A stretch of 64,000 bases of DNA from Tetragonia tetragonoides. Its lineage: Eukaryota > Streptophyta > Magnoliopsida > Caryophyllales > Aizoaceae. Location of the stretch: NCBI GenBank assembly GCA_038025085.1, contig CM076153.1:16095001-16159000 (forward strand), given 5' to 3'. The position numbers and the translations under genes are program-made. Below the pieces are notes generated by a model. It made no database searches and was not told where the DNA came from. It saw nothing but the letters and a program-made list of their open reading frames with translations. Below are positions 45,890-57,449 of this stretch, one piece after another (position 1 is the stretch's first letter; each line of letters starts with the position of its first letter).

Positions 45890-47640
45890 AAATGCTTGCT
45901 TAGATGGTGCGTCCCTAAGTGACTTAGTTAGGTGACATAACCCAATACTGTCATTGAACTTTTTTTTATTGATGCTCCCTATACTCCTGCAAAATTTAGA
46001 TACGTAAAATATAAGACAAATGGTCTTATTTTAAGTGTATTTCGCATTCTTTTCATTGTTGTAAGTCGTTGTTGAATGTTGGAAGCATAACATAGATGAA
46101 AGTTACGCCTTTTAATGTATGCCTCAGATGATTTATTGCTATATATTATTCTCTCTTTCGTAACTTCTATATATAGTATTACTATTATTATATTGGACCT
46201 AGGTTCTTTTGGGCTTATCTCAAAAATTAACTCATTAGCTCTTATATAAAAAACAATCATTAGCATAAGTAAACAGAATTTTTTTTATAAAAATGTGGCA
46301 CGTATAGTAATTATGATAGTTAATCACAAATGCAAATGTCCATCAAGTGATTGATCGAAATATGGTTGCATATTCTATACCACTTACTCAAGGATCTACA
46401 AAGCAAATACTGTACAATGCATGAGCAATAAGCGGGAGTATTGTTAATTGTTAAGTTTTCTATTTAGTGGACACCAAAATATCTCCATCTTTTACTTCGT
46501 ATTAGTTGCCATTTTTCAGCCAATTAAAAAGGATCTCTGAGGTGACATACCTCCAAGAACTCGATTAGGTGTCCGCATTCTATGCTGTCAGAAAATGCCT
46601 CTAGATATTATGTTTATAATTACGATTGATTGACGCTCCATATGCTCTTGTAAAATGTCAATGCATAAGATATATGCTAAAATGAGTCTTGTTTTAAAGT
46701 GCGTTTCGTGCTCTTCTCATTCGTATAAGATATTTGAATTTTTAAACCTGAAACAAAAGTTATATTGCCCTTAATAATGTTTCGTTGTCTTCAATGATGT
46801 ACTACCATAACTCTAATATTCTCTCTTTCCTAATTTCTATTTATGATCACTTACATTAATACTACACTCTTTTTAAAACAATACCACATCACTAATAAAA
46901 ATTTTCAAATTTGCCACTTATAATTTTGGAATCCCCCCAAAAAATTTATTATTGTTATTTTCTTTTAAAAAAAATTTCCTTAGATAAACACGTCTAATAC
47001 TGTCAGAAAATACATGTAATATATATATACAAAGTTATCTATATAAGCTTAAAAAAACCTAACTTATCATCCTCTGCCTTTGATATTAGAATTTCTAGAT
47101 TACCATTGGCTTGTTTTAATACGACATTCCTTCTTTTTTGATAAAATATTCCTTCCATGTTATTGACTTCCTAGTGCTTAAATTTAGGGGAATTCTGTAT
47201 TGCCTTCCCAAGTTTTTGCCCTAAACCCCTCTTACCAACTCGCTGTCCTATTCGTTTTCATTTTCGTTTTTTGTTGGTTTGTTTTTGTCGTTTCCTATTT
47301 CCTATTTTAAGAATTTTTTTCTTAAGTTTCTTAATCAGAACTGAATTTTATTGTATATATCTTAGCGTAAACTTTATTAAACTTTTTAAAAATGATTCTT
47401 GTTTTAAAGTGCATTTCGCGCTCTTTTTATTGGTGTAAAAAAATTGAATTTCTAAAACCTAAAACAAAAGTTATATTGTTCTTAATGTTTCATTATCTTC
47501 AATGATTTACTGTCATAACTTTAATATTCTCTCTTTCCTAAATTATATTTATAATTTATTATTGTTATTTTTTTTGAAAATATTCGCTTAGGTGGACGCG
47601 TCCAATGCTGTCAGAAAATGCCTGTAATATATAAATATTA
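45890..47640. repeat. Diverged repeat family, about three copies
   Basis: Segments near 45900-46210, 46530-46890 and 47385-47635 share blocks such as TCTTGTTTTAAAGTGC, ATTCTCTCTTTCCTAA and AATGCTGTCAGAAAATGCCT. A fragment at about 46975-47030 and one near 44965 carry the last block. Orientation is the same throughout. I could not assign a transposon class. Confidence 0.6.
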
Positions 47641-47938
47641 TGATTTATTTTGATTTTTCATCAACCTTTGTTACATTTGGAATGTTCCACAATTTTAACC
47701 CTACGCCGCCGTAGAGAGGGTTTAACATGCATGCCCATATCGCACCAAAAAAAACATGCATGCGGCATGCCCATATCCAAAACTCCTAGAGCTAATCCTG
47801 CTTCAATCTTTGTTAATAGATATGGAGTATCAAATCACTTAAATTGGTAGAAGTAAGAACAAAAAGAGCTAATGAAATAAAAAAATATAAGAACAAAAGG
47901 CCAAGTAAAAGCCAACAAACAGCTTATAATTAAAATGA

Positions 47939-48040
47939 GCTTGAAGTAGATAGCGCAATGGCATATCCTGTACCTGTTCCCATCAATAATCTCGAATCAA
48001 GTTTCTAACATCACAATACTATCGTCCCCTCCCCCCTTCT
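47939..48040 (+). mobile_element. Degenerate SINE related to the copy at 1105-1235
   Basis: GAGCTTGAAGTAGATAGCGC and CAATGGCATATCC parallel the box A region of the 1105 copy. Box B is degraded to CTCGAATCAAGTTTC. Confidence 0.6.
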
Positions 48041-48391
48041 TTTCTTTGGTCATTGGATGGTTGGGCAGCTAAGAAGTGGGATTCCTGAAGCAAATATTAT
48101 GATATTAACTAAAATCTCAAAAATAAATAAAATACTTAAACACATGGCCAACTTTGAAGGTTTGAACTCATTTTTCAACGATCCATATCGCATCATTATA
48201 AAATTATAAAGATTGAAGTATGTTTATACAATAAAATACAAGATCATTATCATTATCGTTTTACACCAAATTAATTAAATCAAGTCTTGCACGCTAATGT
48301 GCTTATAATAATCAAGGTCATCCATGGATGCATACCCCTCAACTGCTCCCAACACTCAAGTCACTCATTGAAGCTCTTTTCTAGCAAGTAT

Positions 48392-48398
48392 TATATAG
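48392..48398 (+). promoter_or_regulatory. Probable TATA box of the P450 gene
   Basis: TATATAG lies 76 bp before the ATG at 48468 in otherwise AT-rich promoter DNA. Confidence 0.5.
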
Positions 48399-48467
48399 AT
48401 AGAGATCAATTTGTGTGAAGTAAAATCAACAAAAAGCACTTGATTTACTATCAGATTTGTTAATCCA

Positions 48468-50015
48468 ATGGGTTCAATTGAATATCCCGAAATTTGTATT
48501 GCAATCACTTGCTTTTTTATCACTTGCTACTTAACAAGGCATGGCACTCCTTGGAATTGGCCTCTCCTTGGAACCTTACCGAGTCTTTTAGTTCATCTCC
48601 ACCGGCTTCACGACCGGGGTGTCGACATGCTCCAGCACAGTTTTGCTGTTCTATTAAAAGGGCCATGGTTTGCAAACATGGACATGTTGCTTACAGTTGA
48701 TCCTGCCAATGTTCAATACATCATGAGCGCGAACTTCTCAAATTATCCCAAAGGAGCCGAGTTCTTCAAGATATTCGATATCCTTGGGGATGGGATCTTC
48801 AATTCTGATGGAGATTTGTGGAAGTTCCAGAGGAAAATCTCGCAGTCTTTGATCAACCACAGAAGGTTCATTCAGTTTTTAGTCGAAGTTACGTATGAAG
48901 AGGTGGAGAAAGGACTAGTTCCGATACTCCAACATGCACTCAAGCATGAGCTTGTCATAGATTTACAAGATGTATTTCAAAGGCTTACGTTTGATACTAC
49001 ATGCATACTAGTAACTGGCCATGACCCTGGGTGTCTCTCGGTTGATTTTCCAGATGTACCTTTCTCGAAGGCCCTAGATGATGCTGAAGAAGCAATTGCC
49101 TATCGGCATATCTGGCCAGAGTGTGTCTGGAAGTTGCAGAAGCAGCTAGGCATAGGACAAGAGAAGAAATTGAGCGGAGCATGGAAAATCCTCTATCATT
49201 TCATCGATGACATTATCTCTATGAAGCGCGAAGTATTAAGGAACAGAAAATCATCCCCTGAGGATCATAAACAAGGTGTTGACCTGTTAACATCGTTCAT
49301 GGAAGCAGAGGTTGAAATGAGAGGACTCAAAACCAATGACAACAAGTTCTTAAGAGACGTAATATTGAACTTCATGATTGCAGGGCGAGACACAACAAGT
49401 TCAGCTCTTACATGGTTCATCTGGCTACTTACACAAAATCCTAAAGTCGAAGATAAGATAAGAGAGGAGCTAAGAGGAATCATACCACCAAATCAAGCTG
49501 CCAATAAATGGCATGTTTTCCAAGCACAGGAAACAAGCAAGCTAAATTATCTACATGCATCATTTTGTGAGTCATTAAGGTTATATCCTCCTGTTCCATT
49601 TCAACACAAATCTCCTACCCAGCCAGATACCCTACCAAGTGGTCACCAAGTAAACCCAAAGATGAAAATCATATTCTCTTTGTACGCGATGGGGAGGATG
49701 AAGGCGATATGGGGGGACGACTGCTTCGAGTTCAAGCCAGAGAGATGGATCACAGAGCAAGGGAAGATTAAATATGAGCCATCTTATAAGTTCTTATCGT
49801 TCAACACTGGTCCCAGGACTTGTCTAGGGAAGGAGGTGGCTTTTACTCAGATGAAGATGGTGGCTGCCACTATGATTCACAATTACAAGTTCCAACCGGT
49901 TAATCCAGGCCAAGCAGACCCAGATTTATCCATAATTCTTCACATGAAAAATGGATTAAAGGTTAAAGTTAGCAATAGATGGAACTGTGAGAGTGCAATA
50001 GATGGAACACTGTGA
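48468..50015 (+). CDS. CYP96A-like cytochrome P450, 515 aa, intronless
   Basis: A single uninterrupted frame. A short hydrophobic N-terminal anchor (residues 7-23) is followed by WNWPLLGTLPSLL. The I-helix motif is AGRDTTSSA, the K-helix ESLRL and the PERF-type motif FKPERW. The heme loop is FNTGPRTCLG, with the Cys thiolate ligand. Lack of introns and overall motifs fit CYP86-clan fatty-chain hydroxylases, and the sequence most resembles CYP96A (Arabidopsis CYP96A15/MAH1 is a midchain alkane hydroxylase of wax synthesis). The ER-membrane location and hydroxylase activity are inferred from the family; the substrate is unknown. The C-terminus carries a short extra tail created by an in-frame repeat of GCAATAGATGGAAC. 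Confidence 0.93.
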   Translation: MGSIEYPEICIAITCFFITCYLTRHGTPWNWPLLGTLPSLLVHLHRLHDRGVDMLQHSFAVLLKGPWFANMDMLLTVDPANVQYIMSANFSNYPKGAEFFKIFDILGDGIFNSDGDLWKFQRKISQSLINHRRFIQFLVEVTYEEVEKGLVPILQHALKHELVIDLQDVFQRLTFDTTCILVTGHDPGCLSVDFPDVPFSKALDDAEEAIAYRHIWPECVWKLQKQLGIGQEKKLSGAWKILYHFIDDIISMKREVLRNRKSSPEDHKQGVDLLTSFMEAEVEMRGLKTNDNKFLRDVILNFMIAGRDTTSSALTWFIWLLTQNPKVEDKIREELRGIIPPNQAANKWHVFQAQETSKLNYLHASFCESLRLYPPVPFQHKSPTQPDTLPSGHQVNPKMKIIFSLYAMGRMKAIWGDDCFEFKPERWITEQGKIKYEPSYKFLSFNTGPRTCLGKEVAFTQMKMVAATMIHNYKFQPVNPGQADPDLSIILHMKNGLKVKVSNRWNCESAIDGTL

Positions 50016-50242
50016 GTTGTTGATCATTACTACTTTTGGTCAGTGCGAATCATACTTTTAGATTAAAAATCAAATAATGTAACATCGTCTTTTTTCCTGA
50101 TAATTAAATAATGCAAGCAGTAAGGGATATGTCACACAAATGATATGATATATGTATGCATGGAATGTAATCAGGAAATAGAAATCGAAACATTATACTA
50201 TTGCTACTTTTTCTCTTTTTGTTGATACAATTGCTACATTAC

Positions 50243-50395
50243 AAAAACTTCTATGAGACGGTTTTTTCGTAATTTTTGGAGAGACAGGGGTCACTTTTCA
50301 ATGAAATAAGGAATTAAGGATCACTACTCACCATAAGTGACCCCTACAATTCTAAGTAGTGATCCCTTTTTTTTGTGAGTTGGTCTCATATAAGA
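50243..50395. mobile_element. MITE with AGACGGT/GAGACCA ends
   Basis: The left end CTTCTATGAGACGGTTTTTT and the right end GAGTTGGTCTCATATAAGAC are imperfect inverted repeats around GGGGTCACTTTTC. A relative lies near 43115-43280. It is placed just 3' of the P450 gene. Confidence 0.55.
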
Positions 50396-53300
50396 CTTGC
50401 TACTACATAAGAAATTAATTGAAGAAATTATAACATTACGAAATTAAGGTGCCAACCAATGATAAATGTTAGCAAATTGCATTGCCATAAATAACAAATT
50501 CGTTTTTTGCAATTGCTACTTAAGAGCTAGTAAGATGCATAGTGTCTTGTTGCGCTATAATGTTCCTATTTTGTTGAGAATTTGTGTGATTCTGCCTTTT
50601 TTTTTCGATTGCCATTCTTACTTACACACGTACAAAAGAAAATATTTATCAAGTCATGTACGATATACAAATGCAATTTAGTACGTATTTTTCGTTTCAA
50701 GAATGTACTTATAATTCCCTCAAAAAAAAAAAGAATGTACTTATAATCAAGCTATCAATATCAGGGGCGAAGAGGGCTATGTGTGCTGATAACCATGAGT
50801 GAGGAGGTAATGAGCACCATACCTGTGAGCTGCATTCAATTATTGGCCAATGCTTCTCGATTAATTCACTCACAGTAGCTTTTTGGATTTAAATACAACA
50901 GAATCTAAGTATATTGCTAAAGGCTGATGAATGATTATAACCTATATTATGAACTTGTAAAGAATAAGTAACATGAATGAACAAGCTGAAGTAGAACAAA
51001 TTGAGCATGCATGCATGATGATAATAACTCACAAAATTATCAATAACTGGCACATTTCAGTAACTAGAGAAAGCGAAAAACAAAGAATTGTACGTATCAG
51101 CTGGTGGAAAGCAAACGATGATGGCAGCCTATCATTGCAATTTCGAGTACTGGGTGAGGAGCAAAAAGAAGGGAGAAAGCCCGTCCTGCATTCAAAAGAA
51201 CTGTAATTTGCGAGGGACTTTTCCCTTCTCATTCAACCGAACCCAGGTGTCCCAGATGCAAATTGCGAGTGCTAAATAGATGCCCGTCAGGTTTGTTTTG
51301 CCTGTTTCCACCAAACTTCCCTCTTCTTTGAGTTGTGCTTCCTCTTGATGGGTGGCGCTATTTTCTGGTAATTGCCAATTGCTTTCTTCAGTAAATTCGA
51401 TAACTCATAAATTTTGATTCAGACCTGAACATTTGATCAGTATTCTGTACCATATGTAAATGCTTTTATCTATGAACTCATATCTAAATGGATAATAGAG
51501 TTGTTCAATAATTCACATTCTTGCAAATTTGATGTTCGTAAGCTTCCCTGCAACTGTTTCCAACCGCACGTAGGATGACAAGTTGAATCTGGTATAAAGA
51601 TAGGAGTATTATGTTGTAAACAGACATTTCGATCCATGACCTCTAACTGTTTCCTTGTCTTGAACTGTCTTGAATATGTGATTTTCAATTAATCAATTTG
51701 GTGCTCCAGAACTAATGGCAGCTGATTGCATGAAATGCTTCCTCTTCCGTTTTTTTGTTCGTAATTAACCAACAAAGACTGACCTTGACAAGCTATTTAA
51801 TACGAACCTGAAGATCTTGGACTCGCACTTGCATATCACATTATAGAGTCATTGCTTTATCTATTAATATACAGAGCAACTTAATTGCAAGAACTTCTTT
51901 GCTGCAGGATAAAATTTTGTGCCAATGTCATACAACCTATTTCGACACCTCATATTATTCATATAATACTCGTACAATAGGAACTACTTTCGTTCTCAGC
52001 GCAAGTAACAAGTAAAAATCCTCAAGAGTTTGATAGGGCACAGCTTAAATACTGGTGGTCCAAGAATAATTGACCTCCAATGACCAAATCCATCAGAATG
52101 GCGACAAAGTGCTGCAGCAAATAGTCTATGGGTCAGTGCCCCAGTTACCAACAGCCCAACAAACAATACTGAAGCCACAATGAAGCTCAATTTCAATAAA
52201 ATTATTGCTCAAGGGAAAATGACCTTTTCCCGGGAACACAGAGTACAATCATCTGACCAAACAAACTAAAACTAAGCAGTTAGCTTGTGTATGTTCATGA
52301 GATTGTAACTCAGCAATCAGCATAAGCAAGGAGGCTGCTATTAACAGTAGCCCTTGTGCAGCGCTTAGCAAAGAACAGGCCTAGCCTCCCACACCTCAAA
52401 TGAGAAGCATGGACCTCAAACAGCCCCAGCAGGGCCCCCAAAAGCAAAGATGTATTTCCTCAGATACAGTTTCTAGTTTCTTTCAAGATAGTAATTAGTA
52501 AACCACAAGTATGGTTTGTCTCATGTAATAGGCTGGTGAGTCACTTAATGGTGGTAAGGTGAAAGAGAAATTCCAAAGAGAAAAGGTTTTACGAACCAAC
52601 TCAAATTAAGGGACCTTTACTCCATTAGCATAAAATATGCACTGCTCCTCCTGACGTTCTAATACTTCTAGAAAATCTGTAACATACCTTTAGGTAGAAA
52701 TAGAAATGTAAAAGATGGGCAATAGTCCTGGTTTACCATCATTATTTTAAGTCCATAGAATGAGAAACCCAAATCCATAAACAGCTTTTCTCTGCAACCC
52801 ATATCCATCATATGGGAGAACGGGGCCGCAAGAATGCACTAGGAGTAACTGACAAAAGTAAAATGCATCCCCAGGGGGACTCAGACAATATATCTTCCTC
52901 ACTGAATTGAGCATGCTCCTTCAAGCAGAAACTACCCATAGTTTCAGCTACAATAGTTTCAGCTTTTGTCTGCAAGACATGCACCTGATACGAAACTACG
53001 AATATTGATTTTAGCTCGCCTTTGTTTTGTAGGTAGTTGGTTTTGTTGCTAGTAAACAGAATTACCAATTGCGCCTTGGGGTTTTTGGTTCCATTCAAAG
53101 CCATATATCCTATAAGCAGAATGTATCTCTAAGCCATTTTTGGAATAAACTATATTTTACTGTTACATCCCTAAACAGGGGGTGTGAATGACGTGCAAAG
53201 GGGGGCACCTAATTATGCTTTGGGCTTACACTAGCACACTGATCTCCCAACTCCCGGACCAACAACTTCACTCTTTTGTCAGCCACCTTCCTTAAGAGTT

Positions 53301-53674
53301 TCATAACATATCACACACACACGCTATTGTCAATCAAATAACTTTAACAACTGCAAGAAAGAGTTCACAGCTTCTAGTTTTTGCTTCTATAGTTTGTCTA
53401 TTGAAAATAAGAATCTGTCAAAAACATATGCAATGAAAACAAAGCATTCAAACCAGAGTAATAGTGAATAAATGATAAGAATCTAATACTAGCATCCAAG
53501 TATGTTTTCTTCTTATTCAATCAAGTTCCTCCTAACTTTATGAAAACAATCAATTCACAATCACATAAAAATAAGCTTAAATCATCAATCACTACTATAG
53601 CAGACTTAACATAGCAAAATCAAAACCAACAAGAATTCAACCATGGCTACATACCAATCACGCTCCTCGGAAAC
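50396..53674. other. Intergenic region including a deleted SK-locus copy
   Basis: Apart from 51290-52240 I see no recognisable content. An open frame on the minus strand at 53104-52808 is 98 codons and has no family features. It may lie in the 3' flank of the F-box gene. Confidence 0.5.
51290..52240 (+). pseudogene. Deleted duplicate of the shikimate kinase locus flanks
   Basis: Positions 51290-51730 match the shikimate kinase leader and leader intron (about 23440-23960), including GTTTCCACCAAACTTC and GGGTGGCGCTATTTT. Near 51770 the sequence AACCAACAAAGACTGA matches about 24512. It then jumps to the 3' flank: 51785-52240 matches about 30790-31270. All ten coding exons are missing, so nothing of the enzyme can be made. 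Orientation is the same as the parent. Confidence 0.85.
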
Positions 53675-54826
53675 TCAGAAACTCACTTCCAAACAATGTA
53701 CAATTGTAGAACCCTTAGGAACCACTACAATCACATCCAACCACACAATCAACCCCCACAAATCTCCATCATCATCCTTCCTAATGACAATCTCGGCACA
53801 AAACACCTCCATTTCCCTCCCATTCCCATTCCTTTTCCCTTCCCACACCACAAACAACCTCCCACCCACATTAGCCATAGTAGCCCCACACAAAAACTTA
53901 GGCAATTCCTTCTCAACTCCTTTCAACTCCTTCCACACATTCTCCCCAAAATCAAACCCCCTTATCTTCCCCAAATAATCATAACAATATAGCACCCCAT
54001 CCACCACTGCTGCCCGCCCTCGCCACCCCATATCAAGCTCCATTGACACCGCCCCCCACTCCCCTTCCCTCGGGTCAAAAACCACCCCTCCCCGGTCCGC
54101 CATTGCGTAGATCTTCCCCCCAACAATCGCACTACCATGCATCCACTTCTCCCTCACCTCAACTGGACTCGGTACCGCCACCCACGAACCCGCACCCGGG
54201 TCAAAAACCTCAGCCCAATTCATAGACCTAGCCCAATTATCCACCACACAACCCCCCAACACATAAATCATCCCATCAATCACCCCTGAAGCAGCAAATT
54301 CCCTCCCTACCCTCATTTTAGGACCCATTTCCCAATTATTGGACACAAAATCAAAAACCCACACATTACTACTCGCAATTTCATTAACAGACCCTCCAAT
54401 TACATAAATACAGTTTCCCAAAGAGATGATCGAAGCGCCAATTGGTTGAGATGGGCAAGGTTTAATTAGGGTAAGGGTTCGTGGGTATTTGCTAATTTGG
54501 GGAAATTTGGGGGATTTTTGAGATGGGTCAAGAGAGTACCATTGAAAAGAAAAGGTGGAGTTTTTAGGGTTGAAAATTCGAAGGTTTAGAAAGAGGAATG
54601 ATTCGGTGGAATGGAGTGCTCGGCGAGTAGCGTGAAAGTGAGGAGAGAAAAGAGTGGAATGCCATGATTTGGAGACTAGAGAGAGAAAGGGGTGGTGAGA
54701 GTGAGGGACTCGAGCTAGGCATTGTAAAGCGACGTCGTTTGGGAGGTTTGGGATTAGGGATTGGTTGTTGGTGGTGGGATTTGGGGGTGAGTTTTGGTCA
54801 TCGGCCATGGATTGGCCGGTGTACAT
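53675..54826 (-). CDS. F-box/kelch-repeat protein, SKIP6-like, 383 aa
   Basis: A single minus-strand frame with ATG at 54826; a second Met at codon 7 (MADDQ) is also possible. The F-box lies at about residues 25-65 (LIPNLPNDVALQCLARVP, then FLSLVSKSW). Kelch-type blades follow, with IYVIGG, WVFDFVSNNWEMGPKMRVGR, IYVLGG, AEVFDPGAGSW and VFDPREGEW. F-box/kelch proteins are substrate receptors of SCF ubiquitin ligases, where the F-box binds the SKP1-like subunit. The target is unknown. The last codons include GAAGTGAGT, a possible splice donor, so the true C-terminus could be on a further exon. Upstream lie nested MITEs from about 54940. Confidence 0.92.
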   Translation of the reverse strand: MYTGQSMADDQNSPPNPTTNNQSLIPNLPNDVALQCLARVPHSHHPFLSLVSKSWHSTLFSPHFHATRRALHSTESFLFLNLRIFNPKNSTFSFQWYSLDPSQKSPKFPQISKYPRTLTLIKPCPSQPIGASIISLGNCIYVIGGSVNEIASSNVWVFDFVSNNWEMGPKMRVGREFAASGVIDGMIYVLGGCVVDNWARSMNWAEVFDPGAGSWVAVPSPVEVREKWMHGSAIVGGKIYAMADRGGVVFDPREGEWGAVSMELDMGWRGRAAVVDGVLYCYDYLGKIRGFDFGENVWKELKGVEKELPKFLCGATMANVGGRLFVVWEGKRNGNGREMEVFCAEIVIRKDDDGDLWGLIVWLDVIVVVPKGSTIVHCLEVSF

Positions 54827-54939
54827 TGTGAGAGCTCAAGAATGTGTATTGGCAATGGTAAGAACTAAGAAGATGACTGAAAGACTGATCTGAATTTTGT
54901 ACTTCAGGAGCTGACGCTACACGCCTACACGTGCTAGCG

Positions 54940-56028
54940 GCGTGTTTGGGAAATGGGAATGGGATTGTGAGATTATGATCTTGTTTGGTTGGTGGCTTTT
55001 TAGCCAGCTTGTTGGACAATCTGGATTATTTGACCAGTTGACCATCCAACCATCCAATATTTGGTGTTTGGTTACCAGCTTTTTCATTGGCTTTTTGGAC
55101 CCAACAATCTGAGTTACAAAAAATGGGTAGAGGCAACTTTTGGAGTCAGCTTGTTGAATTATTATGTCAAATGACAATCTTAACCCAATAAATATATTAT
55201 TATTATTATTAGTAGTAGTAGTAGTAGTAGTAGTTAATATAATTAATAATAATAATATTATTATTATTAATTATTATCATTATCATTATTACCATTAATA
55301 CTTACTTAGAAACTAATGATAATTTAAATTAAATAATTAATCAAATAAATATAATTAATTTACATAATATATATTAATAAAATTTATATATATTATTATT
55401 ATTTTCATAAATAATATTAATATATATACTAATAATAATTATCAATTATTTTTATTGTTAACAATAGAAAGTTATCTCCATGTCCATAGTGGTCATTTTA
55501 CACTAAATCAGCTACCAATAATCAGCTCACTTTACCAAACATCTTTTTACAATCAAATAGTCAAACCAGCTAGCACAACAAGTTGACAACAACCAGCTAA
55601 CCAAACCAGTTACCAGCTACCATCTACCAACTGCGTGCCAAACAAGGCCTATAGGGATGGGGATGGGATTTGTGTTGAGGGGATAGGAAATTTGAATAAT
55701 TAATCTCATTCTCTTGTTTGTTATGTAGGTATTAGATTTGGGAATATATTGGGGATTATAGAGTTAATTTACTACAATGTCATTAAAAAAAGGAGTAAAT
55801 AAAATCTGCAGTCATTTTTAAAGGGCATGATAGTAATTTAACTTTTAAAATTCTTAGCCCACCTCCAATTACCGCCCCCCTATGGGATTAAAAAGGTGCA
55901 ATTAGAAGCCTTTTTATCCCTATCCCTACCCCCTCTCTATTCTTCATCCCTTACACCAAACATGGGATTTTACAATCTTAATTTTCTAATTCCTATCCCA
56001 CCTTTTATTCCCATTAAACAATGCCCCG
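54940..56028. mobile_element. Nested pair of GTTTGG-type MITEs with an AT microsatellite core
   Basis: The outer ends GTGTTTGGGAAATGGGAATG and, in reverse complement, GCATTGTTTAATGGGAATA enclose an inner unit (about 54977-55647). The inner ends are CTTGTTTGGTTGGTGGC and, in reverse complement, CCTTGTTTGGCACGCAGTTG. At 55195-55445 there are ATT/AGT trinucleotide runs. Target duplications were not resolved. The block borders the F-box gene promoter. Confidence 0.6.
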
Positions 56029-56079
56029 TCAATGGTTCTTCACTACACCCTAGTGTAGCCAACTTGGCTACACCACCAG

Positions 56080-56541
56080 TTTTTTATTTTTAATGAACTT
56101 CATTTCATTACTTTGTAGCGGTTACCATTACTTTATAATCGTCACTTCATTACATTGTTTAGGGTATTTGTAATGAAGTGGTGTGTTGTAGTAGAGAAGT
56201 GGGTGTATGGTAATGAAGTAGTGACTATCTAGTAATGAAGAGATGATGTGTTGAGAGTAAATGAAGCGGGGTGTGTTGATAATAATGAAGTAGTGGTATG
56301 CGATAATGAAGTGAAGGTTATTTGATAATGAAGTATAGGTCTTTCGTAAAAAAATTAAAAAAAAAAAAAACTTTTTTTATATAAAAAACTGGTGTTGGGT
56401 CGAATGAAGCGGGGTGTGTTGATAATAATGAAGTGGCGATTATTTGATAATGAAGTATAGGTCTTTCGTAAAAAAAAATTAAAAAAAGTGTTGGGTCGAT
56501 AATGAAGTCGCGGTTATCTAATAATGAAGTATAGGTCTTTC

Positions 56542-56585
<44 letters not shown>

Positions 56586-56600
56586 TTTTTTATAAAAAAT
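56080..56600. repeat. TAATGAAGT tandem array with a poly-A run
   Basis: Repeated units contain GATAATGAAGTATAGGTCTT followed by A-runs, with periods of roughly 80-110 bp near 56290-56560. An A-run of about 38 bases ends at about 56583. No gene is associated. Confidence 0.75.
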
Positions 56601-56764
56601 AAAAAAAAAAAGTTACACGTGACACACGCGCCGCGCGTGGGCGCGTGTTGGGGCAGCCAAATTGCGTTTTTTTTTCTTTTTCCTTTTCTTCTTTTTCTTT
56701 TCTATTTTTAATATTTTTTTTTCAAAAAGCAAGATAACCGGGTAACCAAGGTCAAAAGAAGATG

Positions 56765-57190
56765 ACCAAGTAAAAAGATGACTAAGTAAGAAGTTGATCA
56801 CAGTTATGGCCAAAATTAGCCATAAAGTCCGCTACGGCATTTGCTTCCCTATAGCAGTGAAGGACTTCTACTCTATCAAAGTGATAAAGCTCTTTCTTAT
56901 TATCAATGATCACATTTTCTATTTCCAAATAATATGCCATTCTTCTCTAATAACCTTTATGACTACCAAATTATCACCTTCAATGGTGATTTTTTGGTAC
57001 CCCAGTCTCCATTTATCGCATTAACCTGGCCCCTTCTCTTAAACCAATAACTTCTGCCATAAGAACTGAACTAGTGCCACAAAGTGTTGGACCCAAGAGA
57101 GTAACTCTTTCTACTTCATCTCGTAGTACAAAATCAGCTGCAACCTTCTCATTATTAATTTAGATCCATCAAAATTTAACTTAATTTTTT
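56765..57190 (-). pseudogene. LINE-type RNase H (RVT_3) remnant
   Basis: Read on the minus strand and allowing frameshifts, the segment shows KLNFDGS, then FVLRDEVERVTLLG, MAEVIGLREG, ITIEGDNLVVIKVI and REANAVADFMANFGHN. This is the order of a plant RNase H-like domain found at the end of some L1-type LINEs. An A-rich stretch (T-rich on the plus strand, about 56667-56730) follows it, as for a LINE tail. It is broken by several indels. Confidence 0.75.
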
Positions 57191-57417
57191 TTCTTTTTGA
57201 ATGGATGTATTCCCGTCAAGAAAAACAAAGTCCCCCTCAAAAAAAAAATAACATGAGGAGTATGTGTCCATTTTCAACCGAGCACAAAGGATTTACTACT
57301 CTATTTGAATGTGAAATATAATTGACTAAACCATCAAACTATGTGCGCGTTTTTATATTATGATGTTGTACATGGTCAATGCACGTTGGATCAAGAGATA
57401 AATGCACAACCTCTATA

Positions 57418-57418
<1 letters not shown>

Positions 57419-57449
<31 letters not shown>
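57419..57449. repeat. (GAT)n microsatellite
   Basis: About ten GAT/ATG trinucleotides, followed by AAT repeats. Confidence 0.95.

Larger units (their letters stand above)
42920..48390. other. AT-rich intergenic region with MITEs and diverged repeats
   Basis: No gene is supported. Contents include a CCCGTGCGTTGCACGG motif near 43500 followed by a duplicated GGTGTTAATATTTTAAAATA, two Tourist-type MITEs (44035-44276 and 44294-44599), three to four diverged copies of one repeat (44.95-47.63 kb) and a degenerate SINE near 47939. Confidence 0.6.

Noticed and set aside
52808..53104. 98-codon minus-strand frame downstream of the F-box gene
   Set aside because: It has no recognisable domain, signal or neighbour evidence, and chance frames of this length are common in this AT-rich DNA.
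53643..54225. Plus-strand frames across 53643-54225
   Set aside because: They are Pro/His/Ser-rich shadows of the F-box/kelch gene on the minus strand.
57419..57449. Possible CRISPR-like or regularly spaced array
   Set aside because: It is a simple GAT microsatellite with no spacers, and the DNA is a plant genome.
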